Assembly (NCBI RefSeq): GCF_002926065.1
Contig: NZ_PREZ01000001.1
Location: forward strand, 186,001 to 250,000
Origin: Jeotgalibacillus proteolyticus
GTDB taxonomy: Bacteria > Bacillota > Bacilli > Bacillales > Jeotgalibacillaceae
Length of the DNA stretch: 64,000 nt
Direction of reading: 5' to 3'
The notes under the pieces were generated by a model. The model saw nothing but the letters and a program-made list of their open reading frames with translations. It made no database searches and had not been told where the DNA came from. The translations under genes were made by a program, and so were the position numbers. Positions 57,518-64,000 of this stretch are shown here, piece by piece (position 1 is the first letter of the stretch; every line of letters begins with the position of its first letter).

Positions 57518-58623
57518 GTTAACCCGCTTTTCTTCGTTAATTCAACAAAGGAGTCGGCAGACGCTTTTATAATATCCTCAGGCACTTCCTGCCCTGAAGT
57601 AAAATAGGCTGCGCCTTTCTGGTTATCGAGCATTACATGAAAAACAGGTCCGGCACTTTGACTCTCGTCCCATTTTGTAAAAATAAATTGCTCGATCTCA
57701 ACCTCTTTAAAACGGTCAATAATCTGCTGCATATCGCTTTTCTTTGCTGTTATCGAGAGAACAAGAAAGCACTGCATATCCGGCGGAAAAACGAATACAT
57801 CTTTTAAATCATCTACGTATTTTGAATGACGGTAATTCCTGCCTGCTGTATCGATAAAGATATGATCGTAATCCTGGAATTTCTCTATTGCACGTTCAAA
57901 ATCTTCTTTGCCATACACTACCTCCAACGGAACATCAAGCAGCTTTGCATAAGTCTTAAGCTGTTCAATTGCGCCAATTCTGTATGTGTCTGTTGTAATA
58001 AACGCTACTCTTTTATTATGATGAATAACCAGATTTGCTGCCATTTTAGCCAGGGTTGTGGTCTTACCTACTCCAGTCGGTCCCAATACAGCAATATATT
58101 TTTCAAATGAACTGCCCCAGGAAAGTTCCGTGAGCTGCTCCTTTAAATATTCTTCAGCTTTTTTTGCTAAATCTATATTCAAAGGATCCTTTTCCCACAG
58201 ACCATATAAATAGGATCCGAGTCTAAAAAGCCAGCTTTCGTCAAAATCCTGCTCCTGGTAAAAATGGAGCTCTTTTTTAATCGCCAATGGAAACTGCTTT
58301 AGTTTACTGTCCGATTGATTTGTCAGCGTACTTACCATTTTTTTTAGTTCCTTTAACTCCTCAAGATGCTTGAACGAGTCTCCTGCTTTTTCCGGTCCTT
58401 CTTCTCTCTTTTGTTCCTTTACCACTTCTTTAGCAGCGGCAGGTATAGCATGCGTTTCATCAAGTCCTGCAATTACTTGAATCTGCTTTTTTTTAAATAA
58501 ACCTAAAAAGCCCCCCGTATGCACGGTCTTTGAACTTAATACCACCGCATCACTGCCGAATTCAGCGCGGATAAGATTCATCGCAGCAGGTAAAGTCGGT
58601 GCTGTAATTTTCTTCATTTTCAT
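57514..58623 (-). CDS. flhF: FlhF, SRP-type flagellar GTPase
   Basis: 369-residue SRP-family GTPase that recruits early basal-body parts. An N-terminal basic domain (MKMKKITAPTLPAAMNLIRAEFGSDAVVLSSKTV) and a helical N domain precede the NG core. G1 is GPTGVGKTTTLAKMA (about 181-195), with FITTDTYRIGAIEQLKTYAKLLDVPLEV, FIDTAGRNYRHS and FTKWDES. It overlaps flhA by four bases and flhG by four bases. Confidence 0.95.
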   Translation of the reverse strand: MKMKKITAPTLPAAMNLIRAEFGSDAVVLSSKTVHTGGFLGLFKKKQIQVIAGLDETHAIPAAAKEVVKEQKREEGPEKAGDSFKHLEELKELKKMVSTLTNQSDSKLKQFPLAIKKELHFYQEQDFDESWLFRLGSYLYGLWEKDPLNIDLAKKAEEYLKEQLTELSWGSSFEKYIAVLGPTGVGKTTTLAKMAANLVIHHNKRVAFITTDTYRIGAIEQLKTYAKLLDVPLEVVYGKEDFERAIEKFQDYDHIFIDTAGRNYRHSKYVDDLKDVFVFPPDMQCFLVLSITAKKSDMQQIIDRFKEVEIEQFIFTKWDESQSAGPVFHVMLDNQKGAAYFTSGQEVPEDIIKASADSFVELTKKSGLT

Positions 58624-60650
58624 TCGATATTCACCACCCCTATACTTTGCACCTCTACATTTGCTTCCAGTTCGTTATAGGACAAAATAGGAATCTGAGG
58701 AAAGTATCTTTCTGTTAATTGTCTGATATATAGTCTGACAGCAGGTGAAGATAAGATGATAGGCGTCTGCTGTGTTAATGAGGACTGCTCAATCTGCTGA
58801 GCCATTGATTCCAGTACACGCTGAGAATCATTCGGATCCAATGATAAAAAACTTCCGTGCTCAGTTTGCTGAATCCCATCGGCAATCAGCTTCTCGACTC
58901 TCCCTGATAAGGTTATCACCTTTAGATTTTCCCCTTCCGAGCTGAACTGGCTCGTAATCTGCCTTGCTAATGCCTGCCTTGTGTACTCAGTCAAAATGTC
59001 AATGTCAGTTGTATGTTTTGCATAATCGGCCAGTGCTTCAAAAATAATAGGCAAATTGCGGATCGAAACATTTTCTTTTAAAAGCTTAGCAAGCACCTTT
59101 TGAACCTCTCCAATAGAAAGGGGTGAAGGAGTAACTTCTTCTACGACAATTGGATAGCTTTCTTTTAGATGTTCGATTAACTGCTTCGTTTCCTGGCGTC
59201 CAAGCAGATCATGGGCATTGTTTTTGATTACCTCGGTTAAATGAGTGGACACCACTGAAGGAGGGTCTACCACAGTGTAGCCCAGCATTTCTGCCTGGTC
59301 TTTTAATGATTCATCAATCCACTTGGCTGGAAGGCCGAATGAAGGTTCAATGGTGTCAATTCCTTCTATTAAATCATCATTCCCTGGACTCATTGCCAGG
59401 TAGTGATCGAGCAGCAGCTCACCCTTCGCTGCTTCATTTCCTTTGATTTTCAGTCTGTATTCATTTGGCTGAAGCTGAATATTATCCCGAATCCGCACTA
59501 CAGGGATAACAAGACCGAGTTCTAAAGCAAGCTGACGTCTGATCATCACAATACGGTCAAGCAGGTCGCCCCCCTGGTTCGTATCAGCAAGCGGAATGAG
59601 TCCGTAGCCAAATTCAAATTCTATTTGATCAACAGTCAGCAGATTAACCACACTTTCCGGACTCTTCAGTTCATCACCCGCTGATTCTTCAGGTATAAAT
59701 TCTTCTTCGGCTTTTGCTTTTGACCCCTGCGAAACCATATAGCCCCCCGTTACTAAAAACATCGCAATCGGTAATGTAAGAAAATTGCTTATAGGTGTAG
59801 TTACTCCAAGCAGCCCTATAGCAGCACCTGCCACATACATTATGGGTCCAAAGGAAAAAAGCTGGTTTGTAATATCCTGACCGAGATTTCCATCTGAAGC
59901 TGCACGCGTTACGACAATTCCTGTCGCTGTTGAAATTAGCAGTGCTGGAATCTGACTTACGATCCCATCGCCTACTGTCAGTAAAGTAAATTGACTGGCT
60001 GAATCACCAAGAGACATTCCCATTTGCATGATTCCTATAATCATCCCGAAAAGGATATTGATCATAACAATAATAATTCCGGCAATTGCGTCCCCTTTTA
60101 CGAATTTCGTCGCACCATCCATCGCGCCGTAGAAATCAGCTTCTCTTCCTACCTTTTCACGTCTTTCCCTGGCGTCTATTTCAGATATCATGCCGGCATT
60201 CAGATCAGCGTCTATGCTCATCTGTTTACCGGGCATCGCATCGAGGGTAAAGCGGGCGGCAACCTCTGATACGCGCTCGGCTCCTTTTGTGATCACAATA
60301 AACTGGATAATAATAAGAATCATAAATACCACAAGCCCAACGAGAATATTGCCCCCCGTTACGAAGGTTCCAAACGTTTCAACCACTCCGCCAGCTTCTC
60401 CTCTGCTTAGAATTGCACGGGTGGTTGAAATATTCAGCCCCAGGCGAAACAAGGTAAGAAGTAAGATGAGGGATGGGAAAATTGAGAACTCAAGCGGTTC
60501 TTTCATATTCATGGATGTTAATAAAACAATCAGCCCGAGAGTGATATTTATGATGATAAGTACACTCAGCATCCATGATGGCAAAGGGATCACCAGCATG
60601 GCAATAATCATGATCACACTGGTTAATACGGTAATATCTTTTCCTGACAT
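58620..60650 (-). CDS. flhA: FlhA, flagellar type III export gate protein
   Basis: 676-residue membrane gate and substrate-docking platform. The N-terminal half has seven to eight membrane segments and the FHIPEP loop (LEFSIFPSLILLLTLFRLGLNISTTRAILSRGEAGGVVETFG; ERVSEVAARFTLDAMPGKQMSIDADLNAGMISEIDARERREKVGREADFYGAMDGATKFVKGDAIAG). The C-terminal half is the cytosolic FlhA-C ring that binds chaperone-substrate complexes. Confidence 0.97.
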   Translation of the reverse strand: MSGKDITVLTSVIMIIAMLVIPLPSWMLSVLIIINITLGLIVLLTSMNMKEPLEFSIFPSLILLLTLFRLGLNISTTRAILSRGEAGGVVETFGTFVTGGNILVGLVVFMILIIIQFIVITKGAERVSEVAARFTLDAMPGKQMSIDADLNAGMISEIDARERREKVGREADFYGAMDGATKFVKGDAIAGIIIVMINILFGMIIGIMQMGMSLGDSASQFTLLTVGDGIVSQIPALLISTATGIVVTRAASDGNLGQDITNQLFSFGPIMYVAGAAIGLLGVTTPISNFLTLPIAMFLVTGGYMVSQGSKAKAEEEFIPEESAGDELKSPESVVNLLTVDQIEFEFGYGLIPLADTNQGGDLLDRIVMIRRQLALELGLVIPVVRIRDNIQLQPNEYRLKIKGNEAAKGELLLDHYLAMSPGNDDLIEGIDTIEPSFGLPAKWIDESLKDQAEMLGYTVVDPPSVVSTHLTEVIKNNAHDLLGRQETKQLIEHLKESYPIVVEEVTPSPLSIGEVQKVLAKLLKENVSIRNLPIIFEALADYAKHTTDIDILTEYTRQALARQITSQFSSEGENLKVITLSGRVEKLIADGIQQTEHGSFLSLDPNDSQRVLESMAQQIEQSSLTQQTPIILSSPAVRLYIRQLTERYFPQIPILSYNELEANVEVQSIGVVNIE

Positions 60651-60672
60651 GCCGGGCCCCTAACTGTGTTTT

Positions 60673-61755
60673 TTACACTTTATTTTTTATTCGATAAACA
60701 TACGCAAGAATTTCTGCTACTGCTTTAAAAAAATCTTCGGGAATCGGATCTCCAATTTCTGCCTGACTGAAAAGGGCGCGTGCAAGCGGCCTGTTCTCAA
60801 CTGCTATTACATCGTTTTCTTTTGCGATCAGCTTAATCTTCTGGGCAATAAAATCCACACCTTTTGCTACCACAATTGGTGCATCCGATTCTCCATCTTT
60901 ATATGTTAAAACAATGGCGTAGTGAGTGGGATTAGTGATGACAACATCTGCATTCGGAATTTCTGACATCATGCGTTTCATCGCCATTTCCCGTTGCCGC
61001 TGCTTAATTTTCGATTTAATCAGCGGGTCACCCTCCGTGTTTTTATATTCATCCTTAAGATCCTGCTTAGACATTCGTATGTTTTTTTCGAAGTCATATT
61101 TTTGATAGAAGTAATCTAAAACGGATAATAATAATAGAAGTGCAGAGGCATACAAACCCATTTGAACAGTTAGTTTTCCTATTGTCAGCATGGCCGTTTC
61201 GGCTGTCTTTAACGACAATGCCAGAACGTGTTCAATGCTGAACCATAAAACTGCAAAGGTTGTCAGCCCGATTAATGAAATCTTTAAAATAGATTTTATA
61301 AGCTCGACCAGTGCTCTGGCTGAGAAAATCCGTTTAAATCCTTTAATCGGATCTATTTTTGACAGCTGGGGTTTTAACGGGTCTGAGCTTACGAGAAAAC
61401 CGACCTGTACATAGTTCCCAATAATGCCCCCTGCTGCGGCGACCCCCATTATGGGAAGGACAATCCATGCAGCCTGACCCAGTATTTCGGTAAAAACAAT
61501 CATGAAGGTATCGATGGTAACCGGGCGGTGTATATAATCTTTCAGCGGTGCTGCTACGATCTTTTTAATACGGTCTTCAAACATTCCCCCTGCGAAGAAC
61601 AAAAATAAAAATACCGCAAACAATATGATAGCTGTATTAACATCCTGACTTTTTGCAAGCTGTCCTTTTTTTCTAGAATCCTGCCTTTTTTTAGGCGTTG
61701 CCTTTTCTGTCTTTTCTCCTGCAAAAAATTGAAGATTTAAAGGGATATATCTCAT
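60673..61755 (-). CDS. flhB: FlhB, flagellar export specificity switch
   Basis: 360-residue export-gate protein with four membrane helices. The autocleavage motif NPTH is at 275-278 in VVITNPTHYAIVL. The N terminus (LQFFAGEKTEKATPKKRQDSRKKGQLAKSQDVN) is typical. Cleavage between Asn275 and Pro276 switches export from rod/hook to filament subunits. It overlaps fliR by four bases. Confidence 0.96.
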   Translation of the reverse strand: MRYIPLNLQFFAGEKTEKATPKKRQDSRKKGQLAKSQDVNTAIILFAVFLFLFFAGGMFEDRIKKIVAAPLKDYIHRPVTIDTFMIVFTEILGQAAWIVLPIMGVAAAGGIIGNYVQVGFLVSSDPLKPQLSKIDPIKGFKRIFSARALVELIKSILKISLIGLTTFAVLWFSIEHVLALSLKTAETAMLTIGKLTVQMGLYASALLLLLSVLDYFYQKYDFEKNIRMSKQDLKDEYKNTEGDPLIKSKIKQRQREMAMKRMMSEIPNADVVITNPTHYAIVLTYKDGESDAPIVVAKGVDFIAQKIKLIAKENDVIAVENRPLARALFSQAEIGDPIPEDFFKAVAEILAYVYRIKNKV

Positions 61756-62534
61756 AAAGCTCCCCCTCCAAGCACAGTCATCATGTCGCGCATTACTAGA
61801 AACATCAAATCAAATAATCGTTGAATCACTTGAAATGTTACCCCCATTAATATAACGAGAATAATAAATGCAACAGTGATTTTAATAGGAAAGCCGATAA
61901 CAAAAATATTAAACTGCGGTGATGTTCTTGCTACTATCCCAAGCGCTATATCGACCAGAAACAGGGTCGCGACTACAGGAGAGGCAATTTGAAAAGCAAT
62001 TAAAAATGTTGCGGCAAATGTTTTAATTACGATCTCTGCAGCCATCGGCTCATTAAAGCCTAGACCGATCTTGTCAATTGGAATAAATTGATAACTGTAA
62101 AAAATCCCGTCCAAAATTAAATGATGGCCATTAAAGGTTAGAAGCAATAAGAGAGATAATGTGTATAAATATTGTCCCATCAAGGGAGTTTGAGCACCGG
62201 TTTGAGGATCAATCACATTCGCAATGGCAAAACCCATTTGAAAGTCAATAAAATTACCGGCGATCTGAATAGCAGAAAGAACAATATAAGCGATCAATCC
62301 GATAAAAAGACCAACACAAGCTTCTTTTACAATAAGTAAAATGTACTCCCCATCAACTTCAAGCGGCTCAACGTCCATCGTGTAATACATCATCCATGAC
62401 AATAAAAGAGCAAAGCCTATCCGATGCATAGGAGGGATGGTCCGATGCGATAACAAAGGGATCGTGACAAAAAAGGCGGATACCCTTACGGCAATCAGCA
62501 GAAATACAGTTAATGCGGGGTATAATTCTTCCAT
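61752..62534 (-). CDS. fliR: FliR, flagellar export gate protein
   Basis: 260-residue integral membrane subunit of the FliP-FliQ-FliR export gate. Motifs include LTVFLLIAVRVSAFFVTIPLLSHRTIPPMHRIGFALLLSWMMYY, the central GNFIDFQMGFAIANVIDPQTGAQTPLMGQYLYTLSLLLLLTFNGHHLILDGIFYSYQ and FLVDIALGIVARTSPQFNIFVIGFPIKI. Start four bases after fliQ. Confidence 0.95.
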   Translation of the reverse strand: MEELYPALTVFLLIAVRVSAFFVTIPLLSHRTIPPMHRIGFALLLSWMMYYTMDVEPLEVDGEYILLIVKEACVGLFIGLIAYIVLSAIQIAGNFIDFQMGFAIANVIDPQTGAQTPLMGQYLYTLSLLLLLTFNGHHLILDGIFYSYQFIPIDKIGLGFNEPMAAEIVIKTFAATFLIAFQIASPVVATLFLVDIALGIVARTSPQFNIFVIGFPIKITVAFIILVILMGVTFQVIQRLFDLMFLVMRDMMTVLGGGAL

Positions 62535-62538
62535 CCAT

Positions 62539-62808
62539 CTACCCTATGTATCTCGTAAGATTGGTAAATATATCTTCTGCATACGCTATAATCTGCGTCA
62601 GCATCCAGGGACCAAAAAAGATTAGCGCGACCATTACAGCAATTATTTTAGGAATAAAAGCTAAGGTCTGCTCCTGTATTTGTGTTGTAGCCTGAAAGAT
62701 ACTGACTAATAAACCAACAACCAGCGCCACCAGCATTAGCGGCAGACTTATCATCAGGGTGATGTATACACCTCTTTCAGCTATAGAAATAACCATTTCT
62801 CCACTCAC
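62539..62808 (-). CDS. fliQ: FliQ, flagellar export gate protein
   Basis: 89-residue two-helix membrane protein (AERGVYITLMISLPLMLVALVVGLLVSIFQATTQIQEQTLAFIPKIIAVMVALIFFGPWML). Four copies surround the FliP-FliR core. It lies 15 bases after fliP. Confidence 0.95.
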   Translation of the reverse strand: MSGEMVISIAERGVYITLMISLPLMLVALVVGLLVSIFQATTQIQEQTLAFIPKIIAVMVALIFFGPWMLTQIIAYAEDIFTNLTRYIG

Positions 62809-62823
62809 GTATAAACACCCGCC

Positions 62824-63489
62824 TTAAAAGCTCTGCAGCAATGACTGCATGACTAAGTACCAGCCATCGACTAAGATAAATAACAATATTTTAAAAGGTA
62901 ATGAAATCATGACAGGCGGCAGCATCATCATCCCCATGGACATGAGAACCGAGGCAACAACCATATCAATTACTAAAAAGGGAATAAAAATCATAAAGCC
63001 CATTTGAAAAGCAGTTTTAATTTCACTTAAAGCAAAAGCCGGCACAAGCACAGTGAGGGGAATATCCTGAATCGTTTCAGGGCGCTCAGCCTGCGAGTAA
63101 CTTAAAAAAAGTTCAAGATCCTTTTGCCTCGTATGCTTGCTCATAAAATCCTTAAATGGTATGGACGCTTCTTCATATGCTGTTTCAAGGTCGATTTCTT
63201 CATTAAATAAAGGAGTAAGTGCTCTTTCGTTTACCTCACTTAAAACCGGTGCCATAATAAAAAATGTTAAAAATAAAGCCAAGCCGATGATTACCTGGTT
63301 AGGCGGCATTTGCTGAGTGGCTAAAGCTGTCCGGACAAAGGAAAGAACAATGACAATACGGGTGAAGGCCGTCATTAGAATGAGAATGCCGGGAGCCAGT
63401 GATAAAACTGTTAAAAGCAGCAATAAGCGGACGGATGTTGCTACCTCATCAGCGGGACTATCATTAAAAAATTGCATAAATTCATTCAT
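62824..63489 (-). CDS. fliP: FliP, flagellar export gate protein
   Basis: 221-residue membrane protein forming the export pore pentamer. Motifs: LLTVLSLAPGILILMTAFTRIVIVLSFVRTALATQQMPPNQVIIGLALFLTFFIMAPV, LVPAFALSEIKTAFQMGFMIFIPFLVIDMVVASVLMSMGMMMLPPVMISLPFKILLFILVDGW. It overlaps the fliO end by eight bases. Confidence 0.96.
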   Translation of the reverse strand: MNEFMQFFNDSPADEVATSVRLLLLLTVLSLAPGILILMTAFTRIVIVLSFVRTALATQQMPPNQVIIGLALFLTFFIMAPVLSEVNERALTPLFNEEIDLETAYEEASIPFKDFMSKHTRQKDLELFLSYSQAERPETIQDIPLTVLVPAFALSEIKTAFQMGFMIFIPFLVIDMVVASVLMSMGMMMLPPVMISLPFKILLFILVDGWYLVMQSLLQSF

Positions 63490-64000
63490 CTTTTTGCTCC
63501 TTGCTATTCTCCCGGTTAAACATCCTTTTTCTTTCGTCCTTAACCTGATTCAGCTGGTTTGCCAAAAGGGACTGAAAGGTTTGGGAGTCCTGATTGTATG
63601 GATTCTTCCGATTCTCTGCCCGTTTATTCAGTATTTGAAATAACGGATTTTTTAGAGATTGCTGCTCTTGTCTTTCTCCGTAGTATTCATTAAGCTGGTT
63701 AATCTCATCAGGATCTGTTACTTCCTTTATCAGGTTTACATCCTCCCCTACTCCAAGGTAATAAAAGCTATGGGCTATTTTTACTACCTGAATTGAACGG
63801 TTCCCGCCTAATGTTGTTCCGCCCATATTTTGAATAAGGTTATTTTGCTGGAAATTTCTGCTTCTCGCGTTTACAAACTTAAGAATTGCGTAAAGTAAAA
63901 TTAATACAAAAGCCAGTGCGGCAACGAGCTTCACATAGGACACCCAAGTAATAGGATTTCCGCCCTGGGCTTCTGAATCTTCCTTAGGCAGGATGGAAGA
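63482..64000 (-). CDS. fliO: FliO-like flagellar biosynthesis protein (5' end outside window)
   Basis: Partial gene; the frame stays open to the window edge (upstream residues read SSILPKEDSEAQGGNPITW), so the signal peptide and N-terminal extracellular region lie outside. The visible part has the transmembrane helix VKLVAALAFVLILLYAILKFV and the FliO-type LGGNRSIQVVKIAHSFYYLGVGEDVNLIKEVTDPDEIN. A long polar C-terminal tail follows. FliO assists FliP assembly. In B. subtilis cheY precedes fliO; whether it does here is outside the window. Confidence 0.85.
   Translation of the reverse strand, partial: SSILPKEDSEAQGGNPITWVSYVKLVAALAFVLILLYAILKFVNARSRNFQQNNLIQNMGGTTLGGNRSIQVVKIAHSFYYLGVGEDVNLIKEVTDPDEINQLNEYYGERQEQQSLKNPLFQILNKRAENRKNPYNQDSQTFQSLLANQLNQVKDERKRMFNRENSKEQKDE

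Noticed and set aside
1-64000. CRISPR arrays, insertion sequences, prophage or attachment sites
   Set aside because: No spaced direct repeats, transposase genes, integrases or flanking duplications were seen; gene content and order are core chromosomal.

Overview
The window is a stretch of Gram-positive, low-GC, endospore-forming and motile Bacillota chromosome, most likely a member of the Bacillaceae or Planococcaceae. The evidence is the set of proteins (SpoVS, SpoIIIE, dipicolinate synthase SpoVFA/SpoVFB, YmxH, SwrB, SigD, PolC, RNase Y, RNase J2-like, RnpM). Gene order is also almost collinear with what I recall of the fliO-to-miaB region of Bacillus subtilis. All 59 genes I call lie on the minus strand, so the operons read from high to low coordinates. 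There are no tRNA or rRNA genes, insertion sequences, prophage or CRISPR arrays.

Layout in the direction of transcription. (1) 64000-54325: end of the flagellar fla/che operon (fliO, cut by the window edge, fliP, fliQ, fliR, flhB, flhA, flhF, flhG), then an unusual 307-residue mini-CheA where B. subtilis has cheB-cheA-cheW-cheC-cheD, then sigD and swrB. (2) 54169-51110: rpsB, tsf, pyrH, frr. (3) 50925-40719: uppS, cdsA, dxr, rasP, proS, polC (envelope lipids, intramembrane proteolysis, tRNA charging, replication). (4) 40582-30766: the nusA-infB operon (rimP, nusA, rnpM, ylxQ, infB, ylxP, rbfA, truB, ribF) followed by rpsO and pnpA. (5) 30588-24116: mlpA, ymxH, spoVFA, spoVFB, asd, dapG, dapA, which link the diaminopimelate/lysine branch to spore dipicolinic acid. 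(6) 23928-18615: an RNase J2-like gene, spoIIIE and a GntR regulator (ymfC). (7) 18559-13737: a BMP-type nucleoside ABC transporter cassette. (8) 13575-6109: M16 peptidase pair ymfF/ymfH, ymfI, ymfJ, ymfK, rodZ-like ymfM, pgsA, cinA. (9) 5866-1: recA with a LexA/SOS box, rny, ymdB, spoVS and the start of miaB (3' end outside the window).

Most of the window is conserved core. The main departure is the chemotaxis locus. The CheA homologue keeps the phosphorylatable HPt histidine and every ATP-binding box. It has no P2 domain, almost no P3 dimerisation hairpin and no P5 CheW-coupling domain, and cheW, cheC, cheD and cheB are missing from the locus. This is my best candidate for an undescribed system.

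A second theme is regulatory. Intrinsic-terminator-like hairpins stand directly in front of housekeeping genes (miaB, pgsA, ymxH, truB, rimP, pyrH), several with no room for a promoter in between. This suggests attenuation or programmed read-through. The hairpin between rbfA and truB has an unusual three-way-junction shape. Inverted repeats that overlap or follow the rnjB, asd and ymfC promoters are candidate operators. Start codons were refined from ribosome-binding sites; several genes start with GTG or TTG.
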